A stretch of DNA of 32,324 nucleotides. Origin: a virus. The notes beneath the pieces were generated by a model, which was not told the DNA's origin, searched no databases, and was given only the letters and a program-made list of their open reading frames with translations. Positions 7,242 through 15,167 of this stretch are shown in pieces. Location of the stretch: positions 1 to 32,324 of the IMG/VR virus record IMGVR_UViG_3300022934_000093, one strand, 5' to 3'. The position numbers and the translations under genes are program-made. Position 1 is the first letter of the stretch, and the number at the start of each line of letters is the position of its first letter.

Positions 7242-7840
7242 TGGGAATCATTAAAAGAGCTGGTGATTTAGTATACACCTTTCGTTTCTTAAGACTGCTC
7301 ACCACAGCATTTGAAGATACCGAAGCGTTTAAAGCTGGTATCATAGATAAGAATGGAAACCGTAATAAAGAATTTACGCTTGACACTATGGATAATAGAG
7401 ACAAGTATAAAGACTATTACACACCATTCCATCGTTTAGTTTTCAATATAAAAAAGATTATTGCAAAAGCACCTGGAGGCTCTAGTAAATTTGCTTCCTA
7501 TGCTACTGCACTTTATTTGTTAAAAGAAAAGTTTGGTATTTCTAATAAGAAATTACAAGAAGCAAATGAAGTTTTAAATATAGATCCTTTAGATTTATTA
7601 TCAGAACAAAGTGATTGGTTTGTTTTACCAGATATGAGATTGTCTCCTGGTGTTTATAAAGTATTAAATAATAAACTTTTAAATGATACTCTAGACGAAA
7701 TGGTAAAGGTACGTGATAAGATTCGAGTAGAAGATCAGTGCTATCCTGTTGGAGAAATCTTTGGTATAAATATATACGAAGCTACACATATAAGAACAAA
7801 TAAAAAGATTTATGTTTCGATCGGAGAGTTGGCAAGATGA
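7241..7840 (+). CDS. conserved T4-like marine phage protein, unknown function
   Basis: 199 residues. The first part holds FRFLRLLTTAFEDTEAFKAG and YTPFHRLVFNIKKIIAKAPG, followed by SKFASYATALYLLKEKFGI and, near the end, YEATHIRTNKKIYVSIGEL. The family is familiar from cyanomyoviruses, but I know no function. No catalytic motif or membrane span is visible. The coupled arrangement with both neighbours (1-base and 4-base overlaps) and the location between head genes and spanins suggest a virion or assembly protein. Confidence 0.75.
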   Translation: MGIIKRAGDLVYTFRFLRLLTTAFEDTEAFKAGIIDKNGNRNKEFTLDTMDNRDKYKDYYTPFHRLVFNIKKIIAKAPGGSSKFASYATALYLLKEKFGISNKKLQEANEVLNIDPLDLLSEQSDWFVLPDMRLSPGVYKVLNNKLLNDTLDEMVKVRDKIRVEDQCYPVGEIFGINIYEATHIRTNKKIYVSIGELAR

Positions 7841-8244
7841 AGCCAAGATGGAAAAAAGCTGGGCCAAATGGTGAGAAAGAAATTACATTTTCTAATGGTC
7901 GGCGTTTTAAAATCGAAAAACAACTAGATCATAATGAACGCCATAAAGGCGAATGGAAAGTTATGGAATGGGACAAGCGTTCTCGTGATTGGGAATGGCA
8001 TGATACATTTAGTCCACAATGGTATGCAAAAGAGAAAGTAATGAAAATGTCTGGAATAAAAGAAGAAGCAATGACTGCTGCGGACGCTGGTATTCCACAG
8101 GATACAAAAAACATGGGACCACGTTTACCTAAACATATTTTACGTAGACGTCTTGGAGTTCCTATAAATATGACTGACCGCCGTAGGAGAAAAGATAAAG
8201 TTCCAGTTATATTAAAACGATTTAGGAAGTATATGGATGGCTAA
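7837..8244 (+). CDS. conserved basic phage protein, unknown function
   Basis: 135 residues with two parts. The N-terminal 60 look like a small beta-rich unit (ITFSNGRRFKIEKQLDHNER, then GEWKVMEWDKRSRDWEWHD). The C-terminal 60 contain AMTAADAGIPQDT and a basic VPINMTDRRRRKDK segment ending FRKYM. The C-terminal block is the part I recognise as recurring in related phages. It overlaps the previous gene by 4 bases and the inner-membrane spanin by 8. The function is unknown; DNA or RNA contact is possible from the Arg run. Confidence 0.7.
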   Translation: MKPRWKKAGPNGEKEITFSNGRRFKIEKQLDHNERHKGEWKVMEWDKRSRDWEWHDTFSPQWYAKEKVMKMSGIKEEAMTAADAGIPQDTKNMGPRLPKHILRRRLGVPINMTDRRRRKDKVPVILKRFRKYMDG

Positions 8245-8668
8245 ATTATATTTAATGTTATTCTTAATGAGTATTCTAGGTAGCGTTGGTTACGGCGGAT
8301 ACTCCTATTATATGTGGTCACAAGAAACAATTGGTACACTCCGAGAGAATAATGTTAAATTAAAATCTGCAGCTGAGACACTACAAAACACTGTAGAGAC
8401 TATGGCAGCTGATGCTAAGAAAAATGAGCAACTAAATAAAGATTTAACTAAAAGATTACAACAATCGCAAGAGCACCTAGACAAGTTAAGAGGTGTGTTT
8501 GCTAAAATTGACTTGACTATGGAGGCATTAACAAATGCACAAGGACTCGAAGACAGGGTTAACGCAGCAGTTGAAAAGCTTATTAACCGGATCGAAAACG
8601 AAACTACTCCTCCTAGCGATGAGCCCGTTGATACTGACAGCGTGCAGCGGGAGAACTCCGGAGGCTGA
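8237..8668 (+). CDS. i-spanin, Rz-like inner-membrane subunit
   Basis: 143 residues. One N-terminal membrane anchor (about 4-26, LYLMLFLMSILGSVGYG onward) is followed by a long periplasmic coiled coil (about 35-125) and an acidic, Pro-containing tail. This is the layout of Rz-type i-spanins, which pair with an outer-membrane lipoprotein to fuse the two membranes at the end of lysis. The partner is the overlapping downstream gene. Sequence alone gives no catalytic motif, so the call rests on topology, size and the neighbouring lipoprotein. Confidence 0.8.
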   Translation: MAKLYLMLFLMSILGSVGYGGYSYYMWSQETIGTLRENNVKLKSAAETLQNTVETMAADAKKNEQLNKDLTKRLQQSQEHLDKLRGVFAKIDLTMEALTNAQGLEDRVNAAVEKLINRIENETTPPSDEPVDTDSVQRENSGG

Positions 8669-8975
8669 GGTAGTAGTCACTACCGAATACCAAAAACAAA
8701 ATATTCCTATTCAGGAAAGACCGAAGGCAGTACAATTTCCTCCGGTTGACTGGTTTGTTATTACAGAAGAAAACCTTGAAGAAAAAATTAAAGAGATTCA
8801 AGGCAAGACTGGTAATACTGTAGTTTTTGCAATTACTCCAAAAGGATACGAGAACCTTGCTCTTGGAATTGCAGAATTACGTAGGTACGTTAAAGATCAG
8901 CAAGCTATCATAGTCTATTATGAAGAAGCTTTAACTGAAAAAGAGCCTACTCCACCCACTCCAAAAAATCAGTAG
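8535..8975 (+). CDS. o-spanin, Rz1-like outer-membrane lipoprotein
   Basis: 146 residues in a different frame from the i-spanin, overlapping its last 134 bases. The start at 8535 has a GGAGG site at 8521-8525 with 9-base spacing, inside the i-spanin gene. A basic n-region (KSLLTGSKTK) precedes a hydrophobic core (LLLLAMSPLILTA) and the lipobox LTAC, so a signal-peptidase-II lipoprotein is predicted. It is far longer than the classical Rz1 (about 60 aa) and has a globular-looking middle (residues 75-125) and a Pro-rich end (EPTPPTPKNQ). The overlap architecture strongly supports a spanin pair and a Gram-negative host. Confidence 0.85.
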   Translation: MHKDSKTGLTQQLKSLLTGSKTKLLLLAMSPLILTACSGRTPEAEVVVTTEYQKQNIPIQERPKAVQFPPVDWFVITEENLEEKIKEIQGKTGNTVVFAITPKGYENLALGIAELRRYVKDQQAIIVYYEEALTEKEPTPPTPKNQ

Positions 8976-9025
8976 ATTTATTATACCACGTTTTTTAGAA
9001 ACGTAAACCCCTAAAAAGGTAAAAA

Positions 9026-10495
9026 ATGAGATATTGTGGCATAGTTGAAAATTTTCATAATGCAGCCATATGCTTTATTGAAGAAGATGGAACAATTAGC
9101 TTTGCATCTGAAAGCGAGCGCTTTAGTAAAAAGAAAAATGATGCTCTACTGCATCCGTACTTTCATGGTTTAATTAAAGACGATGACCACATATCTTTTT
9201 ATGAAGATATGGAATTACGGGACAAACATTTAGATCCAATCTTAAAATCTCTACCACAGTATAGTAAAGAGTTTGAAGAAAAATATCTTATCAGATTAGA
9301 TGATTTTAAGAAAAAAAGACCTTATCATTACGAAAAATTTTATACTCATCACGAATCACATGGTGCTGGAGCTTTTTATACTCGCCCATGGGATACATCT
9401 ACTGATACAGTCATTATGACAATTGATGGATTTGGTGAATACCAATCAGCTACTATAATGGATTCTAATTTCAATTTATTATATGAGAAAAAATATCCTG
9501 ATTCAATTGGGTTTTTGTATGCAATGGCAACAAAGGCTCTAGGATTAAAAGCTTTACAAGAAGAATATATTGTAATGGGTATGGCGGCATATGGACAACC
9601 TAGCTTTTTAGAAGAAATTGAAAACATTGCAAATGATTGTGCTGATACACCTATAAATGCTTTTATGGGTAGTATTATTCTTGATAAATTTAAAGAATAT
9701 GCAGAAACAGCAAAGTATGATTTTGCTTGTTCTATTCAAGCTTTAGCAGAAAAAGAAATAATGAAATTAGCGGTCATTGCAAGAGGATATGGATCTAAGC
9801 TTTGTTACAGTGGTGGTGTTGCACAAAACATTGTGGCCAATTCTAAAATTAGACCTTTATTCCAAGACATGTGGATAGCGATTAATCCAACTGATGGTGG
9901 ATCCTCAATTGGATCTGCTGCAAGAACTTGGGGTTTAGCAAATAATAAAAATAAAATAGAATGGAAAAATCCTTATCTTGGTTATGAAATGGGAGAAATA
10001 AATGCTACAGAAGTTGTTGACCATTTGCTTGAGTATAGTTATTGCGGGATTGCTAGTGGTCGTGCAGAGTTTGGTCCTCGTGCTTTGGGGAATCGGAGCC
10101 TTATTGCTGATCCCAGACGAGATATTAAAGACACAGTTAATCAAGTTAAACGGCGCCAAAAATTTCGACCCTTTGCACCTGCAATCTTGGAAGAATATGC
10201 TAATGAATACTTTGAAGGACCGATGAATGAATACATGCAGTACAGCTGTGATGCTAAACATGATTATAAATCTGTGACTCATGTTGATGGAACAGCAAGA
10301 GTTCAAATTGTAAGAAAAGACAATCCATCAATTTTAAGGAAAATTTTAGAAGAGTTTTACGAAAAAACTAGTGTGCCGATGCTTTTAAATACTTCTCTCA
10401 ATATTAGAGGTCGGCCAATTGTAAACGATAGATATGATTGTTTTCTATTTGAAAAATTAAATAAAACACGAGTTTTTTATAATGATATTGATTAA
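9026..10495 (+). CDS. NodU/TobZ-family carbamoyltransferase
   Basis: 489 residues. The N-terminal Kae1-like domain has the metal-site pattern HHESH (108-112), IDGFGE around D134, then SGGVAQN and NPTDGGSS. The C-terminal YrdC-like half has the family signature GRAEFGPRALGNRS and LLNTSLN. Family members use carbamoyl phosphate and ATP to carbamoylate a hydroxyl group, through a carbamoyl-adenylate. It is shorter than most NodU/CmcH proteins (about 560-600), but both domains appear complete. Relatives from marine viruses have been reported to carbamoylate 5-hydroxymethylcytosine, so a DNA-modification role is possible. A glycan or nucleoside substrate is equally open. It overlaps the SGNH-like gene by 14 bases. 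Confidence 0.92.
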   Translation: MRYCGIVENFHNAAICFIEEDGTISFASESERFSKKKNDALLHPYFHGLIKDDDHISFYEDMELRDKHLDPILKSLPQYSKEFEEKYLIRLDDFKKKRPYHYEKFYTHHESHGAGAFYTRPWDTSTDTVIMTIDGFGEYQSATIMDSNFNLLYEKKYPDSIGFLYAMATKALGLKALQEEYIVMGMAAYGQPSFLEEIENIANDCADTPINAFMGSIILDKFKEYAETAKYDFACSIQALAEKEIMKLAVIARGYGSKLCYSGGVAQNIVANSKIRPLFQDMWIAINPTDGGSSIGSAARTWGLANNKNKIEWKNPYLGYEMGEINATEVVDHLLEYSYCGIASGRAEFGPRALGNRSLIADPRRDIKDTVNQVKRRQKFRPFAPAILEEYANEYFEGPMNEYMQYSCDAKHDYKSVTHVDGTARVQIVRKDNPSILRKILEEFYEKTSVPMLLNTSLNIRGRPIVNDRYDCFLFEKLNKTRVFYNDID

Positions 10496-11318
10496 TGGAT
10501 GTTCTTTTAGCACTTCTACAAGTTTAGATCCAGAGCATAAAAATCTTAATTGGCCAGAAATTTTATCTGATAAAATGGATATGCCAATTATAAATTTATC
10601 TCTTCAAGGAAAATCAAATAGATTAATTTATAAAGAACTTTATACCTATTTGATTTGGGCTAAACATAAAAGAAAAGATCTTCCAAAATATGTAATCATG
10701 CAAACCTCAGATAATTTTAGAGATCATATTTTCAGTGGAAACAAATCTGGTCGAATATTACCAAATAATTTTGATACTCAAGTTGGTGACTATGGCAAAT
10801 ATTATCTAAAATTGTTTAGTTGGAGAGGATACGAGCTTCAAAAAAATGAAAAACATACTGGATCTTTTTTAAGGAGAATACTTAGAGTTGGAGTAAAAAA
10901 CGTCATTGATAATGAAGAAAAGTATGAAGAACAGCTGTATTCAGAAACTAGACCAGTTGGAGATACCACACTTGTAGAACCTAAATTGCGAAGCTTAATA
11001 GAACATTGCTCTTTTCAAAAATTATGTAAAGAACTAAATATTCCATTACTCATATTAAATTTTTATGGATTCAAAGATATGGAAGAAGATCCTTTGTATA
11101 AAGAGTTAGATATGAATACGTTTATATCAAATCAAGCGATCACAGGTTTATATAATCATTTAGAATTGTTTGGGTTTGATAAAACAGATGGTTTTCACTT
11201 CAATATTGATGGTCATTTATATATTAGCGATATTGTATATGACTATTTTATAAACAACAAACGAATTGAAATGTTATCATCACCAGAAGCAAACGAAATT
11301 TCTTTTGACTACACATAA
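10482..11318 (+). CDS. SGNH/GDSL-hydrolase-like protein
   Basis: 278 residues. The start has NGCSFS (residues 5-10), which fits block I of SGNH hydrolases with Ser8 as nucleophile. NLSLQGKSNRL follows as a block II-like segment, QTSDNF as a block III-like segment, and DGFHFNIDGHLY near the C-terminus supplies the block V Asp-x-x-His. Known members are esterases or acetyl-transfer enzymes acting on glycans and lipids. It overlaps the carbamoyltransferase by 14 bases, so both probably act on the same product. Base composition is more AT-rich (long A runs, AGA codons) than the reductase downstream, suggesting separate acquisition. The family call is moderate because the blocks are degenerate. 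Confidence 0.65.
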   Translation: MILINGCSFSTSTSLDPEHKNLNWPEILSDKMDMPIINLSLQGKSNRLIYKELYTYLIWAKHKRKDLPKYVIMQTSDNFRDHIFSGNKSGRILPNNFDTQVGDYGKYYLKLFSWRGYELQKNEKHTGSFLRRILRVGVKNVIDNEEKYEEQLYSETRPVGDTTLVEPKLRSLIEHCSFQKLCKELNIPLLILNFYGFKDMEEDPLYKELDMNTFISNQAITGLYNHLELFGFDKTDGFHFNIDGHLYISDIVYDYFINNKRIEMLSSPEANEISFDYT

Positions 11319-11358
11319 AAAAGAATAAAATTTTTATTTTTAACCATCATTTTACCGG

Positions 11359-11387
11359 TTTTCGAATCCGGAGTTTTGATATATAAT
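11359..11387 (+). promoter_or_regulatory. possible promoter for the ribonucleotide reductase gene
   Basis: A perfect TATAAT lies at 11382-11387, in the longest intergenic gap before the reductase. The bases 17 upstream (TTTTCG) are a poor -35 match, so activation by a phage factor or an extended -10 would be needed. A start near 11394 would give a leader of about 73 bases that includes the hairpin at 11415-11436. Confidence 0.35.
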
Positions 11388-11414
11388 TCTACCAATAAAG
11401 AAAACTGAACTTCA

Positions 11415-11436
11415 TACGCGCAAATTCTTGTGCGTA
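11415..11436 (+). other. 9-bp leader hairpin followed by a T-rich tract
   Basis: TACGCGCAA (11415-11423) pairs with TTGTGCGTA (11428-11436) over nine base pairs including one G-U, closing a four-base loop ATTC. CTATTTTTTA follows directly. It is either an intrinsic terminator ending transcription from the carbamoyltransferase/SGNH pair, or an attenuator-like element in the reductase leader. The reductase ribosome site (GAGG, 11458-11461) lies 22 bases downstream. Confidence 0.6.
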
Positions 11437-11466
11437 CTATTTTTTACACATTTTAACGAGGTCACT

Positions 11467-13695
11467 ATGCTCAAAGTTGTTTCTAATTCCCAAGACAAAA
11501 ATACTAGACATCTAATGTCACAAACAAAATTCTATGAAGGTTACAGTCGATGGAATGAGGAACAAGATCGATACGAGACATGGGAAGAAGCTGTAACACG
11601 TGTAATGAATATGCACCGTGATTACTATAAAGACAAAATGTCTCCAGAACTTTCACACCTTATTGATGAAGCAGAATCTCTATATAAACTACAATATGCT
11701 CTAGGCGCTCAACGTGCTTTACAATTTGGTGGTGAACAATTGCGTAAACACCAAATGAGAATGTACAATTGTACTTCTTCATACGCAGATAGAGCTGCAT
11801 TCTTTGGCGAGCTATTTTATATCCTTCTCTGTGGGGCTGGCGCAGGCTTCTCAGTGCAGGAACACCACGTTGCTAAGTTGCCTGATGTCGCGGAAAGAAA
11901 GAAACAGGCGAAGGGCTACGTGATTGAGGACTCAATTGAAGGTTGGGCAGATTCTCTATCAGTTCTAATGTCTTCATACTTTGTTGGTGGTGGTACACAT
12001 CCAGAGTTTGAAGGACGTAAAGTTTATTTTGATTTGCAAAATATTCGTCCAAAGGGTGCTAAGATTTCTGGTGGATTTAAAGCTCCAGGACCAGAACCAC
12101 TACGTAAAGCTCTAGATAAAATTGAACATATGATTCAAGGTATTGTACTATCTGGTCGTAATCGTCTAAAGCCTATTGAAGTTTATGACATTGCAATGCA
12201 TGCAGCTGATGCAGTACTTGCTGGTGGGGTTCGTCGTTCAGCTACGATTTGTTTGTTTTCACCAAATGATGAGGAGATGATTAATGCTAAAACTGGTAAT
12301 TGGTTTATCGATAATCCTCAACGTGGTCGCTCTAATAATAGTGCTGTTATTGTTAGAGATGAGATTACGAGAGAAGAGTTCAAGAAAATTATGGGGTCTA
12401 TCAAAGAGTTCGGTGAACCCGGTTTTTACTTCGTCGAGGACAAAGACTTTACAACCAATCCTTGCGTTGAGATCGGAATGTATCCGCAGTTTGAAGGACA
12501 ATCCGGTTGGCAAGGATGTAACCTAACTGAAATTAATGGTGGTAAGTGTACTACAAAAGAAGAGTTCTTTAAAGCATGTCGTGCAGCATCTATCATGGGT
12601 ACACTACAGGCTGGTTATACTGACTTCAAATATCTTAGTGAAACATCAAAGAAAATCTTCGATCGTGAAGCACTACTTGGTGTATCAATTACTGGTTGGA
12701 TGAATAATCCAGATGTTTTGTTTGATAAAGAAGTTCAAAATGAAGGAGCTGAAATTGTCAAAACTGTAAATGAAGAAGTTGCAGCACTTATTGGCATTAA
12801 TCCAGCTGCTCGTACTACTTGCGTTAAGCCTTCTGGTAACGCCTCGGTACTACTCCAGACGGCCTCTGGCATTCACGCAGAGCACGCTCCAATGTACCTA
12901 AGACATGTTCAGTTGAATAAAGAGTCAGAAGTTGCACAACTCATCGCTCAGTCAAATCCTTACATGGTTGAGGAATCTGTCTGGTCAGCAAGTAATACAG
13001 ATTATTGTGTAGCTTTCCCAGTTATTTCTCCAGAAGGTTCTCTATATAAAGAAGATCTATATGGAACTAACTTACTGGAAAAAGTAAAAGTAGTACAAAA
13101 CAATTGGGTAGAAGCTGGTACAAGTCCAGAGCGTTGTGCAAATCCAGATCTTCGTCATAACGTATCAAATACTGTAACAGTACAACCTCATATGTGGTCA
13201 CAAGTAGAGGATTATGTTTATGACAATCGCCATTCTTTTGCGGGTATTAGTTTCTTGGGTGGTTCGGGCGATAAAGACTTTGCGCAAGCGCCGATGACCG
13301 AAGTTCTTTCACAAGATCAAATCGTTGATAAATATGGCAAAGCTGCATTATTCGCATCTGGTTTAATTGTTGATACACGTAAACAAGGATTTAGAGATTT
13401 GTGGGAAGCATGTCAAGTAGCTCAAATGCCTGAGGAATGGCGCGGTGAGGTATCTGATATTCGTTCTGAATGGATCCGTAGATTTAATAAATTTGCTGAT
13501 AACTACTTTATGGGAGACACAAAGGAAACAGAATATTGTTTGAAAGACGTGTTCCTCTTACATAAATGGACAAAGATTCAACAAAACTTTACAGCTGTAG
13601 ATTTTGTAGCTCAACTAAATGAAAAGAGATTTACAGATATAGATACCATGGGCGCTACGGCATGTCAAGGCGGTGCCTGCGAAATAACATTTTAA
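11467..13695 (+). CDS. nrdJ: adenosylcobalamin-dependent (class II) ribonucleoside-triphosphate reductase
   Basis: 742 residues from ATG 11467, which follows GAGG; the longer frame from 11428 has no ribosome site and adds an unlikely leader. It reduces ribonucleotides to deoxyribonucleotides for phage DNA synthesis. Motifs include MYNCTSSY (first redox Cys), NPCVE (finger-loop Cys that carries the thiyl radical), QGCNLTEI (second redox Cys), VKPSGNAS and the C-terminal CQGGACE pair that reloads the active site. Length and motifs fit the monomeric Lactobacillus-type RTPR, which needs coenzyme B12 and no separate radical subunit. The host must therefore make or import cobalamin. A class II enzyme in a T4-like gene setting is uncommon. 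Confidence 0.95.
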   Translation: MLKVVSNSQDKNTRHLMSQTKFYEGYSRWNEEQDRYETWEEAVTRVMNMHRDYYKDKMSPELSHLIDEAESLYKLQYALGAQRALQFGGEQLRKHQMRMYNCTSSYADRAAFFGELFYILLCGAGAGFSVQEHHVAKLPDVAERKKQAKGYVIEDSIEGWADSLSVLMSSYFVGGGTHPEFEGRKVYFDLQNIRPKGAKISGGFKAPGPEPLRKALDKIEHMIQGIVLSGRNRLKPIEVYDIAMHAADAVLAGGVRRSATICLFSPNDEEMINAKTGNWFIDNPQRGRSNNSAVIVRDEITREEFKKIMGSIKEFGEPGFYFVEDKDFTTNPCVEIGMYPQFEGQSGWQGCNLTEINGGKCTTKEEFFKACRAASIMGTLQAGYTDFKYLSETSKKIFDREALLGVSITGWMNNPDVLFDKEVQNEGAEIVKTVNEEVAALIGINPAARTTCVKPSGNASVLLQTASGIHAEHAPMYLRHVQLNKESEVAQLIAQSNPYMVEESVWSASNTDYCVAFPVISPEGSLYKEDLYGTNLLEKVKVVQNNWVEAGTSPERCANPDLRHNVSNTVTVQPHMWSQVEDYVYDNRHSFAGISFLGGSGDKDFAQAPMTEVLSQDQIVDKYGKAALFASGLIVDTRKQGFRDLWEACQVAQMPEEWRGEVSDIRSEWIRRFNKFADNYFMGDTKETEYCLKDVFLLHKWTKIQQNFTAVDFVAQLNEKRFTDIDTMGATACQGGACEITF

Positions 13696-13704
13696 GGAGA
13701 TCAA

Positions 13705-13839
13705 ATGGAAGAAACATATTGGACAGAATGCGAAGTATGTGATAGCGTTACAGAAGTAGTAGTCGAAGATGATAATACTCCACAATTTTGTCCAATGTGT
13801 GGAGAAGATTCGGTCTTTGAACTAATTGAAGATGATTAA
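13705..13839 (+). CDS. 44-residue zinc-ribbon protein
   Basis: A small gene with an AAGGAG site (13695-13700) and ATG 13705. The protein has two Cys pairs, CEVC near residue 9 and CPMC near residue 29, spaced as in a rubredoxin/zinc-ribbon knuckle, on an otherwise acidic chain. It lies 9 bases after the reductase and directly before a strong terminator, so the two are almost certainly co-transcribed. It could be a reductant (rubredoxin- or glutaredoxin-like) or a zinc-binding adaptor for the reductase, but this rests only on position. Confidence 0.8.
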   Translation: MEETYWTECEVCDSVTEVVVEDDNTPQFCPMCGEDSVFELIEDD

Positions 13840-13845
13840 TAAATA
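13838..13845 (+). promoter_or_regulatory. possible T4-type late promoter
   Basis: AATAAATA overlaps the stop codon of the zinc-ribbon gene. It matches the NATAAATA form of late promoters described for marine T4-like phages. A start about 7 bases downstream would fall in the loop of the terminator hairpin, giving the gene at 13870 a short leader with AAAGGGG as ribosome site. In AT-rich DNA this short motif can occur by chance. Confidence 0.3.
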
Positions 13846-13869
13846 GCCTCGAAAGGGGCTATTTTTTTT
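13842..13869 (+). terminator. strong intrinsic terminator with GAAA tetraloop
   Basis: AATAGCCTC (13842-13850) pairs with GGGGCTATT (13855-13863), one pair being G-U, around a GAAA tetraloop. Eight T residues (13862-13869) follow. It ends the reductase/zinc-ribbon transcript. The T run touches the next ATG at 13870 with no gap. Confidence 0.9.
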
Positions 13870-14301
13870 ATGTGGCATTATAATGGAAAAGAGTTTGATG
13901 AAACACCTGAGGAATACCAGGGCTTCGTCTATATGATTACAGAACTTGATACCGGTATGAAATATATTGGTAAGAAATTTTTCTGGAAACCTAAAATATT
14001 ACCAAAAACAAAGAAAAGAAAACGTAGAGTTAGAACGCGTGCTGAGTCTGACTGGAGAAAGTATTTTGGTTCAAGTAAAGAAGTACAATTGCTTGTAGAA
14101 GAAAAAGGTGAAGACAATTACCATCGTGAGATTCTAAAACTCTGTAAGACAAAAGGCCAATGTTCTTACTATGAAATGAAATACCAATTAGAATATGACG
14201 TTCTTCTTAAGCCAGATGAATATTATAATGCTTTTGTTGGAGGAAAAATTCACAGAAAGCATATTTTAGGTTTACAATCAGATGAAGATGTGTTAGAATA
14301 G
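13870..14301 (+). CDS. GIY-YIG-fold nuclease-like protein
   Basis: 143 residues. FVYMITELDTGMKYIGKK (about 19-36) matches the GIY...YIG core. A basic segment with Arg residues and DWRKYFGSS follow, and YYEMKYQLEY supplies the conserved Glu expected later in the fold. Family members cut DNA or RNA; phage examples include homing endonucleases and repair nucleases. No other ATG precedes the GIY core, so the start at the very end of the terminator T run is forced. The only ribosome-site-like bases (AAAGGGG) lie in the 3' arm of that hairpin. The fold is likely; nuclease activity and target are unproven. Confidence 0.65.
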   Translation: MWHYNGKEFDETPEEYQGFVYMITELDTGMKYIGKKFFWKPKILPKTKKRKRRVRTRAESDWRKYFGSSKEVQLLVEEKGEDNYHREILKLCKTKGQCSYYEMKYQLEYDVLLKPDEYYNAFVGGKIHRKHILGLQSDEDVLE

Positions 14302-14323
14302 ATCTAACATAAAGGAGATTATT

Positions 14324-15166
14324 ATGATTATTATTGACTACAATGGTATCGCAATCAGCAACATTGTAACTCAAAAATTAGATATTGACGAGAATCTTAT
14401 CCGTCATATGATTCTAAATTCAATCCGTATGTACCGTACCAAGTTCAAAGATAAGTATGGTGAGATTGTAATTGCTGGTGATGCTGGTAATAACTGGCGT
14501 TATAAAGCATTTCCACAATATAAAGCATCACGTAAGAAAAGCCGTAAAGATTCCAAAATGGATTGGAATGAAGTGTTCCGTGTAACCAATATGGTATGGG
14601 ACGAACTCGGTGAGTACTTCCCTTACAAAACAATTAAGGTTGATGGCTGTGAGGCTGATGACGTCATTGGCGTGTTAGTTGAAAATACTCAAGAGTTTGG
14701 TAATCATGAAGAAGTCATGATTGTATCAGCCGATAAAGATTTTGCACAATTGCAAAAATATAACAATGTGTCACAGTTTTCTCCTATGACAAAGAAATAT
14801 ATAAAAGTAGAACATCCAAGAAAACAACTACTTGAACTTATATTAAAAGGAGATACTTCGGATGGCGTACCTAATGTGCTTTCTGGCGACAATGTTTTTG
14901 TTGACGGTTCTCGCCAAACGCCACTAAGACGGCCAATCATGGAAGCATTAATGGAAGATCCTAGTTCTCAAGGTCCAGAAATTAAACGTAATGTCGAACG
15001 TAATATGAGACTTATTAGTTTAGAATTTACACCTGAAGAACTAAAAAAAGAAATTATATATACTTATGACAATCAAGATAAAACACAAAACAAAAGCAAA
15101 GTGTTTAACTATCTTGTAGAAAAAAGATGTCGTAGATTATTAGAAGACGTAAAGGACTTCATTTGA
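14324..15166 (+). CDS. rnh: T4-type RNase H / 5'-3' flap exonuclease
   Basis: 280 residues, a member of the FEN/T4 RNase H family that removes RNA primers and flaps from lagging-strand DNA. Acidic metal-site motifs appear in order: IIIDYNG at the N-terminus, AGDAGNNWRY, then DGCEADDVIG, SADKDF and LKGDTSDGVPN (the helix-hairpin-helix DNA-binding region). The segment KAFPQYKASRKKSRKD matches the arch region. The length is slightly under T4 RNase H (305). A clear AAGGAG site precedes the ATG. The gene lies 1 base before the next one and with PhoH nearby, a familiar order in T4-like marine phages. Confidence 0.93.
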   Translation: MIIIDYNGIAISNIVTQKLDIDENLIRHMILNSIRMYRTKFKDKYGEIVIAGDAGNNWRYKAFPQYKASRKKSRKDSKMDWNEVFRVTNMVWDELGEYFPYKTIKVDGCEADDVIGVLVENTQEFGNHEEVMIVSADKDFAQLQKYNNVSQFSPMTKKYIKVEHPRKQLLELILKGDTSDGVPNVLSGDNVFVDGSRQTPLRRPIMEALMEDPSSQGPEIKRNVERNMRLISLEFTPEELKKEIIYTYDNQDKTQNKSKVFNYLVEKRCRRLLEDVKDFI

Positions 15167-15167
15167 G

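Noticed and set aside
8988-9004. ACGTTT/AAACGT inverted repeat before the carbamoyltransferase
   Set aside because: Only a six-pair AT-rich stem with the T run inside the stem/loop, not after it. It is too weak to call a terminator.
11428-11466. Upstream start for the reductase
   Set aside because: It overlaps the hairpin's 3' arm, lacks a ribosome site, and adds residues not found in RTPR proteins. ATG 11467 has GAGG.
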